Origin: Coenobita brevimanus
Taxonomy: Eukaryota > Arthropoda > Malacostraca > Decapoda > Coenobitidae
NCBI GenBank assembly: GCA_032717465.1
Contig: CM064657.1
Coordinates: forward strand, 22,260,468-22,324,467
DNA length: 64,000 nucleotides
Reading direction: 5' to 3'
Each line of letters begins with the position of its first letter. Position 1 is the first letter of the stretch. Made by a program: the position numbers and the translations under genes. Below are positions 1 through 11,319 of the stretch, one piece after another. The notes below the pieces were generated by a model that ran no database searches, was not told the origin of the DNA, and saw only the letters and a program-made list of their open reading frames with translations.

Positions 1-3
1 TGT

Positions 4-34
4 AAATGATTTCCTGGTTTACAGGAAATCATTT
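4..34. repeat. perfect 13-bp inverted repeat (hairpin)
   Basis: Positions 4-16 are the exact reverse complement of 22-34, with a 5-nt loop. It may be the end of an element cut by the window edge. No gene is visible beside it. Confidence 0.7.
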
Positions 35-116
35 GACTTGCCACTCGATGTAGAGGTATACCCTAAACACAGGGCACCACTACATAAAGTGGGTGGATGA
101 TGGGCGCCCCCACCTC

Positions 117-118
<2 letters not shown>

Positions 119-214
<96 letters not shown>
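119..214. repeat. (TA)n microsatellite holding an LTR insertion
   Basis: An almost pure TA dinucleotide tract with one interruption near 164. It continues on the other side of the LTR at 1031-1054, so the LTR was inserted into the tract. Confidence 0.95.
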
Positions 215-1030
215 TGTTACATAGCCTATGATTTCATCATCCTTTGTGTAATTCTCTAAAGTACAGTATGCTGCATGTTTGATCACGATTCGCCTCTTGG
301 CTTCCATAGTGACCGGACTTGCGTGTTCTACCTCACTCCCCCCTTCTCCTCCCTTATAGTAGAGTAAATTGTTCTTTCTGTTGTTTAGAGCAGGATTTTC
401 AACTCTTTGTCCCCTATGTCTTCATTTGCGCGTCCTTCTTACAAGTTGTATCAAGCTCTGCCGGCCCCTATATAATGAGCTCAGTCTCTGCATTATTGCC
501 ACTTAGATCTACTTCTCATTTTGTTCACATCTCTGTCCTAACCTGTACAGTTGTTATTATTGTGAGTGCTCAGGAAGTCTCCAACCATCTATTAGCTGTG
601 TAATTTGAGTATGTTATTACATTTTTTCTTGTACTGTGTAGCATAAGGTGTTGATTCTTAGGCCTAGTAAGGTTGTTGTGATTGATGTGTTTTGGGTGTC
701 AGCCATTATTAATAATAATTCGTATCTTTAATAATATATCTTGCATTCACTGAGCATTAGCCGGTTTTCTCATTTTATCAGGGCTGACTTAGATAAATTT
801 ACTCTTGCTAATTTCGTGTTAATAGAGGTTATTGCAGTTAACCATATATTTAACCTATTTTTTGCCATTACATTATCCTTATGAGTCCTGAATGTTTAGT
901 TGTTAGTTTGAGCATTAAACTTTAACTTGTAATTTTACCTCTTTTGTTTTGAACCTGAAACTTTACGAGACAGTAGTGATTTTTAGTATTCTCACTTAAA
1001 GTGTACATTATCTTTCTCTGTTCCGTAACA
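215..1030 (+). mobile_element. solo LTR, Gmr1-like gypsy, LTR subfamily A
   Basis: This 816-bp LTR has TGTTAC...GTAACA ends and no internal region on either side, so it is a solo LTR, normally left by LTR-LTR recombination. It matches the LTRs of element G1 (3219-4042 and 8837-9664) in inverse orientation. Both flanks are (TA)n, which hides any target-site duplication. Small ORFs inside it are chance. Confidence 0.9.
469..475 (+). promoter_or_regulatory. LTR TATA box
   Basis: TATATAA is followed by TGAGCTCAGTCTC, about 255 bp into the LTR, where a U3/R boundary would be expected. The block is conserved in the LTRs near 3787, 9405, 30350, 42750, 46490 and 58665, although the 21715 copy has drifted. 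The TCAGT that follows resembles an arthropod initiator but lies only about 10 bp away. Promoter activity is inferred. Confidence 0.5.
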
Positions 1031-1061
<31 letters not shown>

Positions 1062-1078
1062 ATATCCTATAGCAGTAG

Positions 1079-1117
<39 letters not shown>

Positions 1118-2146
1118 GGGCAGCAAATATCACCAAAATTGGCACAGAAATCGCAAAAAATTCTCTGTGAAAAAACATTTTCCCATCACGATTGAAAAAC
1201 TTTTACTATATTTCATAAGTGACCACATTTTGACCAAAAAACACTGCTTCCAAAGCCCGGTATAGGATCTCCGTAGAATTTTTTACTCGGAGGTAGAACT
1301 AGAATAAACTGGTTTCCATTACCGAAGCTGTAAATAACACGATCAATTGGTTAGCTGCAAAAAATCGAAGTGACAACGTTACACTAGAAGAGCACATAGA
1401 CGCGAGAGCCCTCCGCAGGAGCAAGTGCGAGGGGCCCTTTCCACCAGCACTTGTAATATACTATAGCAAATAGCCGTATGTGTGTGTGTGCGTGTGTGTG
1501 TGTGTGTGTGTATTTTGGGCGGCCGAAATTATACATTCAAATCGCACCAAAATTGGCAAAAAAATCGCAATAAAGTCGCTGATGTGAAAAAAATTGGTCC
1601 CATTACGATTGAAAAACTTTCACTATATTTAATGAGCGATCAAAGTTTGACCAAATAACGTCGCTCCTAGCCCGAGTGCGTGAAATTAGGATTGCGTTCA
1701 CCGTCGACATTTTGATGGCCTTATATTGATGTCACCTTGACGGCCGATACTGGCAATGTTAGACTAGAACAGCACATAAACATGACTCAGATTACGTGAA
1801 ATGATCGCAACGCTCACGCAAAGCGTGAGGAAACGAGTGAGAAGCAACGTTAGACTAGAACAGAACATAAATGGACCATCATGGGCATTTCGATGTCGCC
1901 TTGACGGCCAATAGTGAAAACGTTAGACTAGAACAGCACATAAACGTGACTCGGATTACCTGAAATGATCGCAACACACGCACAAAACACAAGGAAACGA
2001 GCGAGAAGCACGAAGAAACGAGTGCAAAGCACGAGAAAGCGAGCACTCAGAGCGAGAGCCCTCCGCAGGAGCAAGTGCAAGAGGGCCCGAAGGGCCCACA
2101 AGCATATATATATATATATATATATAATCAGCAGCAGCAGCAGCAG
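1031..2146 (+). repeat. GT-linked repeat module, at least two diverged copies
   Basis: Two (GT)n tracts (about 1082-1113 and 1478-1511) are each followed by a related stretch: TTTTGGGC, CACCAAAATTGGCA, AATCGCAA and GATTGAAAAACTTT. A second motif, GTTAGACTAGAACA with CACATAAA, recurs near 1378, 1759, 1848 and 1921. A block ending GAGAGCCCTCCGCAGGAGCA occurs at about 1404 and 2054. This looks like a decayed repeat family. Short basic ORFs across 1965-2249 are low-complexity products of the repeat. I do not recognise the family. Confidence 0.6.
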
Positions 2147-3218
<1,072 letters not shown>

Positions 3219-4042
3219 TGTTACGGAACAGAGAGATAATGAACACTTCAAGTGAGAATACTAAAATCACTACTGTCCCGCAAAGTTCCAGGTTCAAAAC
3301 AAAGGAGTTAGGTAAAATTACAAGTTAAAGTTTAATGCTCAAACTAACAACTAAACATTCAGGACTCATAAGGATAATGTAATGGCAAAAAACAGGTTAA
3401 ATATATGGTTAACTGCAATAGCCTCTATTAACATGAAATTAGCAAGAGTAAAGTTATCTGTCAGCCCTGATAAAATGAGAAAACCGGATAATGCTCAGTT
3501 AATGCAAGATATATTATTACAGATACAAAATATAATTAATAATGGCTGACATCAAAAACTCCACATGAATCACAAAAACCTCACCAGGCCTACGAATTAA
3601 CACCTTATGCTATACAGTACAAGAAAACGATGTAATAACACTTATACTCAAATTACACAGCAGCTAGATGGTTGGAGACTTCCTGAGCACTCACAAAAAT
3701 AATAACAACTGTATAGGGGAGAACAGAGATGTGAACAAAATGAGGAGTAGATCTAAGTGAAAATAATGCAGAGACTGAGCTCATTATATAGGGGCCGGCA
3801 GAGCTTGATACAACTTGAAAGAAGGACGTGCAAATGAAGCCATAGGGGACAAAGAGTTGACACTCCTGCTCTGAACAACAGAAAGAACGACTTACTCTAC
3901 TATAAGGGAGGAGAAGGGGGGAGTGAGTTAGAATACGGAAGTTTGGTCACTACAGAAGCCACGAGGCGAATCGTGATCAAACATGCAGCATACTGTACAT
4001 TAGAATTATACAAAGGATGATGAAATCATAGGCTATGTAACA
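3219..4042 (-). repeat. G1 3' LTR (subfamily A)
   Basis: An 824-bp LTR with TGTTAC...GTAACA ends. On the minus strand it follows a purine-rich GTGGGGAGG tract (about 4043-4052), the likely polypurine primer for plus-strand synthesis. Confidence 0.93.
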
Positions 4043-4052
4043 CCTCCCCACA
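4043..4052 (-). other. polypurine tract of G1
   Basis: On the minus strand GTGGGGAGG directly precedes the 3' LTR. The same motif precedes the 3' LTRs of G3 (42479-42487) and its duplicate (58401-58409). Confidence 0.75.
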
Positions 4053-4105
4053 AAAAAAAAAAGAAATTTACAAAGGAAATTTCTTATTACTCTAAAACAA
4101 TCTGT

Positions 4106-5640
4106 CTAAAGTCTAGATAAGCAATCTGCAATAACATTTTCTTTCCCATTGACATGTTGTATGTCTAATGAAAACTCCTGAAGAAGTAGACTCCATCTTG
4201 TCAATCTCTGATTTTTATCTTTAACCTTACTAAGGAATTTCAGTGGATTATGATCGGAATAAATGACTATGGGGTCAAAACCAGAACACAAATAAAATGA
4301 AAAATGCTGTAAACCCAAAATCAAGGCCAAAAGCTCTTTCTCAATGGTTGAGTAGTTCTTTTGAGGTGGGGTGAACTTCTTACTGTAATAAGATACAGGG
4401 TGTTCAATACCCTGATCATCCTCTTGCAGCAAAATAGCCCCAGCTCCTGTATCACTTGCATCAACAGCCATCATAAAAGGCTTAGCAAAATTTGGAGTAG
4501 CGAGCACTGGCTGACTTAATAGGATAGCTTTAAGTTTGCTGAAAGAGGATTCATAGTTATCGGTCCAAACAAATTTAACTCCCTTTTTCAGTAGGTCTGT
4601 AAATGGTGATGCAAGAATTGAAAAGTTAAGAACAAATCTCCTGTAATAACCTACCATTCCCAAAAATCTTTGTAGCTCTTTCCTACTTTTAGGTCTGGGA
4701 AGATCACTTATAACCTGAACCTTAGCTGCTGGTGGTGCAACGTGTCCATCACGAATTACGTACACAAGGTACTGAACTTTAGCTTGACCAAACTCACACT
4801 TTGAAAAATTAGCTACAAGATTAGCCTGAACCAAACGCTCAAGAAATTTACTGACATGGCTTAGGTGATCTTTCCAGTTGTCACTGAAGATTAATACATC
4901 ATCAATATAAACAACACACCCTGCCAAAGCCCTCTGTTACAACATTCATGAGCTTCTGAAATGTGGCTGGTGCATTCTTCATACCATATGGCATTACAGA
5001 ACATGCAAAAGTCTTTCCTAGTGTTACAAAACATGAGATCTCCCTAGCACGTTCAGTCATAGGTACTTGCCAGTATCCCTTTAACAAATCAGACTTACTT
5101 GTGTACCTAGCCTTTCCGATCTTGTCTATGCAATCTTCCACGCGAGGGAGAGGGTAAGTGTCTGTTTTGGTTATCTGATTAACACGTCTGTAGTCGATGC
5201 AAAGCCGCTGTGACCCACCTGGCTTAGGGACTAGAGTGACAATAGAACGCCACTCGCTCTGACAGGGCTCAATCATCTTGTGGTCCAACAGGTAGACAAG
5301 CTCCTTCTGGATGAGAGGAACTTTCACTGGGTTCACAAGGTAAGGAGGCAGTTTAATTGGCGTTGCGTCTCCAACATCGACATCATGCATCAACACAGTG
5401 GTTCTTCCTGGAGTGGCACGGAACACTTGCGGGTACTCCTGCAGTAATGCCGAAAACTCCTGCCTTTCCTCGGGAGCTAGATGAGAAAGCTTAATCTGGA
5501 GATCATTCATGATATCAGGATTCTTCCCCAAACTATCACGCAGGCTCATGCTGCACGGGAGAACTTCACTTGCAGACTCGGGTGGAAGAGCTACAGTGCA
5601 GACTTTGTTATTTTCGTCCAGCCTGTGTGTAATAACTTTA
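4106..5640 (-). pseudogene. G1 pol C-terminal part: reverse transcriptase and RNase H
   Basis: Frame 5549-4902 carries RT fingers and palm: VTLVPKPGGSQRLCIDYRRV, the D-L-LKGYWQVP motif and MPYGMKNAPATFQ. A frameshift near 4915 moves to frame 4927-4106, which starts at the catalytic YIDD and continues through the connection (RKELQRFLGMVGYYRRF). RNase H spans about 4475-4106 with acidic residues in VDASDTGAGA, STIEKELLAL, YSDHNPL and a final ENVIADCLSR. All main catalytic residues remain, but the frameshift separates YIDD from the upstream palm. It lies downstream of integrase and runs to within about 65 bp of the 3' LTR. Family assignment to Ty3/gypsy is firm. Confidence 0.93.
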
Positions 5641-6852
5641 GCATGTTGATGTGAGAAAGTTGCTTGTTCTTTCTACGATATGGTGTGGCGATGACATAGT
5701 TGACATCACTGAGTTTCTTCTCCACGAAATAAGGACCACTAAACTTGGCTTGAAGATGTTGCCTATGCACCGGTAGCAGAATCTAAACCTGATCTCCTGG
5801 CTGAAAGTGGTGTAACCTGGACTTCTTATCATACCAAGTCTTCATCTTCTCCTGAGCAGCTCCTAAATTCTCTCTCGCCAGCTGTAAAGCAGTGGACAGC
5901 CGTTCTTTGAACTTCATCACATACTGCAGCAGGTTGACGTCATCTTCCTCCGACAGCCAGCATTCCTTGAGTAGCTTAAGGGGTCCTCTTACTTCATGGC
6001 CAAACAGTAGTTCAAAGGGTGGGAAACCCAGTGATTCATTTGGAGATTCTCTTGCGGCAAATACAACGAATGGAAGACCTTTATCCCTGTCTTTCTGATG
6101 TTCCAAACAGTATTTCCTGAGCATCGATTTGAGTGTTTGATGAGATCTGTCCAACGCTCCTTGGGTCTGGGGATGGTAAGCTGAAGACGTGATCTGGGAG
6201 ATGCCCAACTCTTTCAGAGACTGCTTGAAAACATTTGATATGAAATTACTTCCCCGGTCTGACTGTACCTCCTTGGGCAGACCAAACTCGGTGAAGAACC
6301 CCAGCATTTCCTTAACCACGTTCTTTGCTGAGATATTTCTAAGTGGAATGGCTTCAGGATAACGAGTAGCCATATCAATCAGGGTCAACACATAAGAAAA
6401 TCCTGAAGAAGTCTTAGGACGAGGGCCCATATCCACCAACACACGGGTGAATGGCGCCTCAAAAGGAGGAATGGGAACTAGAGGTGCAACCTTTTCAATC
6501 TGATTACACTTCCCCACAACTTGACAGGTTTGACAAGACTTACAATACCAGGAAACATCTCTGAAGATACCTGGCCAGTAGAAGTGTTTCAAAATGCGTG
6601 CCACAGTCTTCCTCACTCCAAGGTGTCCTGCCAAACTGGAATCATGAGCCACTCTAATGATATCTTGCCTACAAACACGAGGGATGACAACTTGATGTAC
6701 AACCTCCAATTCACAGTCGGCTGATGCTGCTGGGGGTTCCACTTCCTCATAAGTACTCCTGACTTTATATAATAACAAGTCGAAGCACCAACTGACTCTT
6801 CCTCACTGGAAGCAGAGTTAGCTAGACCTTTCAACTCAGGGTCAGCAACCTG
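5641..6852 (-). pseudogene. G1 integrase with GPY/F-like C-terminus
   Basis: The N-terminal zinc-binding domain shows H...H in HDSSLAGHLG and C..C in CKSCQTC. The core has the first catalytic Asp in LVD and the second in DRGSNF. The third position, normally Glu in GALERxHQTLK, reads Asp in this copy (GALDRSHQTLK). A short indel follows the first Asp. The C-terminal part (MKTWYDKKSR, FQPGDQV, then a shifted frame) resembles the GPY/F module. It sits between protease and RT, the diagnostic position. Broken at both ends by frameshifts. Confidence 0.92.
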
Positions 6853-7496
6853 CTACTCAACCAACTCTTGACGAGACAAATTATCAACACTACGGGGTAC
6901 TGCCTCATCTGGTGAGTGGTCCAAATTAGCAAGAATAGTGTCAGCTAGGATAACATCATCATCATTATCCTCTAAGTCACCAGTAACTTTAGACTTAGCC
7001 CTAGTGAGGGCACACGCAGAGAACACATAAGGGATATCACAATGCTGGGTCGCAGTCACTGGTTCACTAGACAACTGAGGAGCTGGACACACTTGACTTC
7101 CACCAATATCATTTCCAAGTAAGAAAGTTACACCTGACATTGGGAGTGTCTCAACCAACCCAACGATAACGGAACCATTAACAAAACCAGACTCTGAATT
7201 CACTCTGCACAGAAGGACAGAGAAGTAATTATTTCCTACACCTTGTAAGATTACAGTTTCATCAGAGGAATTAACATTAGAGCCTAGAACACTGGTCAGC
7301 ATAAGGGATTGGCAAGAACCTGTATCACGATATATTTTAACTGATTTCCTGTTATTACTGTCCAGAGGACTGACCAAACCATCAGACAGGAAATTAGCAC
7401 ATGAACTGTTGAGAGTGTCACCCACGTTACTGCTCAAAAGAGGAGCTTCGTCATGAGAATTTAATTTACCCCTCAAAGCAGGTTCAGTTAACTCGG
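6853..7496 (-). pseudogene. G1 protease region
   Basis: A 207-residue frame contains YRDTGSCQSLML, the aspartic protease DTG loop, and later FLLGNDIGG, which matches the hydrophobic-hydrophobic-G-N/R-D motif of retroviral-type proteases. A hydrophilic acidic linker (LEDNDDDVILAD) leads to integrase. A 2-nt insertion (extra AG near 7520) separates it from gag, and a stop at 6853-6855 separates it from integrase. In the other copies these domains are in one frame, so the breaks are damage, not programmed frameshifting. Confidence 0.85.
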
Positions 7497-8755
7497 TTAA
7501 AGAATTCTGGGAACTCTCTCAAGGGTGAACACTAGACCAACTGACTGAATATTTAAAGACTTCTTTTTGTTCACATCACGCTGACTCCTGAAACATTTCT
7601 CCGTAGTATGACCAAGCTTACTACAATAAGTACATTTACTTCTCTGAAATCTAGAGGTGGAGCTGGTATTTACTTCCTTAGAAACATTATCTTTTTTCTC
7701 TTTCCTGTTACCTGTACTCTGAGTAGAGGCAACATACTTACTCTCAGCTTTCTTTTTTTCTTTAGAATATCTCTTGTGAGTGAGAACATATTCATCAGCT
7801 AAAACTGCAGCATCAGACAAATTATCTATTCTTTTCTCATCGAGATATAGGTTTACATCTTTATTAATACACCTTCTGAAGTCCTCCAGCAAAATCATCT
7901 GCTTAAATTTATCAAAATCAAAATTTACATTCTTAGAATTTAACCACTGCTCTAACAGATCTTCTTTGATTTTTGCATACTCAGCATGGGATTGCTTATC
8001 TTGCCTATAAGTTGTACTAAATTTTACTTTATAGGCTTCAGGAACAAGCTCATAGGCTTTAAGAATCAAGCTCTTAACTACATCATAATTATCAGATTGA
8101 TCCTGAGGCAAAGATGCATAAGTCACTTGAGCTTTACCGGTGAGAACAGTTTGAAGGAGTACTGGCCAATACTTTTTGGGCCAATTAAAACCTGTAGCTA
8201 CCTCTCAAACAACTGAAAATACTTTGTTAAATGAGATTCATTAAAAGGAGGGACAAGTTTAACATTTTTAGTCACATCAAAATCATCAGAGCTAGATGAT
8301 CCAGTTCCACCTTGTTTCATGCGATACTCATGGTCTGCCTGAATCCTAGCAAGTTCAGTTTGTGCTTGAGCCTGTGCCTGTGCCTCCTGAATACGAGACT
8401 GAGACTCACCCTCCTTAGCACGAGCCTGAAACTCAGCCTCCTTAGCACCAGCCTGAAACTCAGCCTCCTTAGCACAAGCCTGAAACTCAGCCTCCTTAGC
8501 ACGAGCCTCCTGCAGGGCTAGCTGTAACTTAGCTATTTCAATGTGCGTTTGCTCATTTGGAGGAGTTACATTAAACAATCTTTTATTAATTAGGTCAACA
8601 ATTTGATCTTTATAATGATGAGAGTGAACAGGAATTCCTAATTGTTGAGCAACAAGCTTAAGTTCCTTCTTTGTTCTGTTTTCTACATCACACACTGTTT
8701 GCATATTTGACAAAACATCTTTGGCTTCATGAAGCGTAGTAATAGTAGACATCAT
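7497..8755 (-). pseudogene. G1 gag (SAP-like, coiled coil, CCHC zinc knuckle)
   Basis: The likely start is the ATG at 8755. The 5' frame stays open upstream, but MMSTITTL is conserved at this place in all copies. Residues about 10-60 resemble a SAP-type helix pair (LKLVAQQLGIPVH..YKDQIVDLIN). An Ala/Glu/Gln-rich coiled coil with four AKEAEFQA-type repeats follows, more than in other copies. Then comes a capsid-like helical region (KYFQLFER...GFNWPKKYWPVLLQ) and an intact CCHC knuckle (CTYCSKLGHTTEKCF). A one-base loss near 8200 (GAGAGG for GAGAGGG) shifts the frame, and the gene ends early at 7497. Confidence 0.88.
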
Positions 8756-8820
8756 GAATAAATCACAGTCACAAAATATCAAGCAATATCCTTATGATAA
8801 TATCCTGAATATCCTGATAA

Positions 8821-8830
8821 GAGGTCGTCA
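8821..8830 (-). other. G1 primer-binding site
   Basis: Six bases after the 5' LTR the minus strand reads TGACGACCTC. The other copies read TGGCGACC, which starts with the TGG complementary to a tRNA CCA end. G1 has G-to-A at the third base. The pattern recalls tRNA-Arg-primed elements, but I could not check it against tRNAs. Confidence 0.6.
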
Positions 8831-8836
8831 AATTTA

Positions 8837-9660
8837 TGTTACGGAACAGAGAGAGATAATGAACACTTCATGTGAGAATACTAAAATCACTACTGTCCCG
8901 CAAAGTTCCAGGTTCAAAACAAAAGAGTTAGGTATGATTACAACTTAAAGTTTAATGCTCAAACTTACAACTAAACATTCAGGACTCATAAGGATAATGT
9001 AATGGCAAAAAACAGGTTAAATATACGGTTAACTGCAATAGCCTCTATTAACATGAAATTAGCAAGAGTAAATTTATCTAAGTCCACCCTGAAAAATGAG
9101 AAAACCTGATAATGCTCAGTTAATGCAAGATATATTATTACAGATACAAAATATTATTAATAATGGCTGACATCAAAAACTCCACATGAATCACAAAAAC
9201 CTCACCAGGCCTACGAATTAACACCTTATGCCATACAGTATAAGAAAAAGATGTAATAACACTTATACTCAAATTACACAGCAGCTAGATTGTTGGAGAC
9301 TTCCTGAGCACTCACAAAAATAATAACAACTGTACAGGGGAGGACTGAGATGTGAACAAAATGAGGAGTAGATCTAAGTGGCAATAATGCAAAGACTGAG
9401 CTCATTATATATGGGCCGGCAGAGCTTGATAGAACTTGTAAGAAGGACGCGCAAATGAAGCCATAGGGGACAAAGAGTTGACACTCCTGCTCTGAACAAC
9501 AGAAAGAACGACTTACTCTACTATAAGGGAGGAGAAGGGGGGGAGTGAGGTAGAACACGGAAGCTTGGTCACTATGTAAGCCACAAGGCGAATCGTGATC
9601 AGTCATGCAGCATACTGTACGTTAGAATTATACAAAGGATGATGAAATCATAGGCTATGT

Positions 9661-9664
<4 letters not shown>
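8837..9664 (-). repeat. G1 5' LTR (subfamily A)
   Basis: An 828-bp LTR with TGTTAC/GTAACA ends. A TATATAA box on the minus strand lies at 9411-9405. (TA)n follows at 9665-9722. Confidence 0.93.
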
Positions 9665-9723
<59 letters not shown>

Positions 9724-9991
9724 TATATAGACCTAGGCTGCTTCCCCCAAGGAAAGGGAGGTAGCCGAGACAGGACGACTCACTCTCCATTTACTCATCC
9801 ATTCAAACACATTCATTCGCATCTTAGCCCCAAAGGGGAGAACTGACAGATCCTTACCGCATCACACCGCACAAGGGTCAACTGCGCAATGCAATCAGTG
9901 ACATCTGCAGCAGGACCCGACAGCAGAACTGGTTTACCCCTGCCACATCATAACAGACCCATCCCCTTACCCGCACCTGACCTGACTAGCT
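9665..9991. other. (TA)n tract, then unassigned sequence
   Basis: 9665-9722 is (TA)n. From about 9731 to 9990 the sequence is non-repetitive and GC-richer, with no ORF or repeat I recognise. It could be part of an older element. Confidence 0.5.
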
Positions 9992-10345
9992 GATCACCTT
10001 CAGCAGGGAGTGGCATACAACAAAGGATGACCTGAATCTAAAAATGGGTGATGCACAGAACAATAGGTATCTTTCTTTTTTCTTCCTTATGGATGCACGT
10101 GACAGAGGAGGAGGGAGTAGGAGGGGAGGGAAGGGGTGGGGGTGGGTGGGCGAGGGAGGGGGATGGGGGATGGGAGATGGGGTTTGGGAGGGGGGGATGG
10201 AGGAGGAGGAGGAGGGGATAAATACTGCTGCTTAACTTAGGACCTAGAGGATTAATGCTAGGAGTGTCCCACACAGGTGTGACTACGCTACCAGGAGATG
10301 TCAGGGAACAATCAGTTGTTAGTCTGGTGGATACTGCTTTAAAAT
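9992..10345 (-). mobile_element. LINE 3' tail (minus strand)
   Basis: This matches in inverted orientation the end of the LINE at 16064-17565. Shared blocks include the complement of CAGACTAACAACTGATTG at about 10310-10330, CACACCTGTGT, the TTAAGCAGCAGTATTTATCC block, a pyrimidine tract (G-rich here, 10105-10220) and the AAGAAAAAAGAAAGATACC block. It is a severely 5'-truncated copy, and the pyrimidine tract differs in length between the two. Confidence 0.8.
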
Positions 10346-10384
10346 TAATTCAGTTAAGAATTTATCATGCATAAAATTTTACCT

Positions 10385-10585
10385 GCGGCTTTAGATCATC
10401 CTTTGTTCTGTGTGCCACTATCTGCTGCGGGTGTGCATAAAAGACCTCTACTCTTTACCTTACTGTCTCACTCTATCTGAAGATGTAATATACGAAAGTA
10501 CTCACTGTCGCTCCTTTCATTTCTCCTGTGGTTATTTTGCATACATATCTTCACGGTGAAGTGAAGTCTCTGCAAATATAGATAC
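10385..10585 (+). repeat. about 190-bp direct repeat of 17585-17757
   Basis: Both copies run from the CATCCTTTGTTCTGTGTG block through GTGCATAAAAGACCTCTA to TTTTGCATACATATCTTCAC. Each contains CTGAAGA, ten bases, then GAAA (10477-10497 and 17669-17689). It lies next to LINE tails in both places. It may be a non-autonomous or Penelope-derived sequence. Confidence 0.7.
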
Positions 10586-10829
10586 CACGTACACCTTCAG
10601 TGCTTTCCTTGAGTTAAATGCCAACCTTCGAGTACTCTGTCAAGACTTTCTTTATTATTACGTGCACACCGAGCAAAGCTGAGGTTGCAGTTCCTAGGAT
10701 TTATTTCGAGAAGCGTGAGCAACAGGTCATCAAAAGTAACACTGCAACTTTAGCTAGCATTAGTAAGGCCACATTTAGACTACGCCGTACAATGCTGGTG
10801 TCCTTACTATAGAATGGATATTATCTCGT

Positions 10830-11210
10830 TAGAAAATGTACAGAGAAGAATGACAAAAATGATATGATGTTCGGAACCAGTCATATGAATACAGACTGAA
10901 AAGACTAAGTCTGCACTCGCTAGAGAGGCGTAGAGTAAGGGGAGACTTGATTGAGGTGTTTAAGTGGACGAAGGGTATAATAAGGGAGATATTAGCAAGG
11001 TACTTAAAGTGAGCATACAGGATAGAACTAGGAGTAATGGTTTCAAACTAGAAAAATTCCGTTTCAGTAAGGAAATAGGTAGAAATTGGTTTGGTAATAG
11101 AGTAGTAGACGAATGGAATAAGCTACTTAGTAAAGCAGATGCTGCCTCTTCCATTGAGAGTTTCAAGCATAGGCTAGATAAGCATATGACCAATAAGAGG
11201 TGGGTATAGA
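10830..11210 (+). mobile_element. CR1/L2-like LINE, 3' end of ORF2
   Basis: The translated end reads GDLIEVFKWTKGYNKGDISK, then TRSNGFKLEKFRFSKEIGRN and WFGNRVVDEWNKLLS, ending SFKHRLDKHM. This is the typical C-terminus of CR1/L2-type ORF2 proteins: basic, with NRVVDxWNxL and SFKxRLD. The upstream part is in other frames with stops. No RT core is present, so it is a 5'-truncated insertion. A short A-rich stretch follows at 11210-11220. Confidence 0.75.
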
Positions 11211-11319
11211 AAAAAAAAGAATCTTATAACCAATACTAATTCATACTTTTTCCTTTGCAGGTTATACTATTATAGTCTCTATTCTCCTTTCACTATCTAT
11301 CTATCTATTGCCAGACGAC

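Larger units (their letters stand above)
3219..9664 (-). mobile_element. G1: full-length Gmr1-like Ty3/gypsy LTR retrotransposon
   Basis: A 6446-bp element on the minus strand: 5' LTR 8837-9664, gag, protease, integrase, reverse transcriptase, RNase H, 3' LTR 3219-4042. The two LTRs look about 95-96% identical by eye, so the insertion is not recent. Integrase lies upstream of RT, unlike ordinary Ty3/gypsy, yet the RT, RNase H and GPY-type regions are gypsy-like. That combination defines the Gmr1-like group. The internal region has lost function through frameshifts in gag, before PR, in INT and in RT. It is flanked by ATAT on both sides inside a (TA)n tract. Confidence 0.92.

Noticed and set aside
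80..307. ORFs of poly-YI, poly-CV, poly-HT and poly-RE in TA, GT and GA tracts throughout
   Set aside because: Microsatellites are open in several frames by composition; no other coding signal.
3219..9664. Assignment of G1 to Ty1/copia because integrase precedes RT
   Set aside because: RT, RNase H and the integrase C-terminus are gypsy-type; the order alone is not diagnostic.
9731..9990. Possible tRNA-derived SINE
   Set aside because: No A/B box pair or tRNA-like fold could be made out by eye, and no repeated copy in the window.
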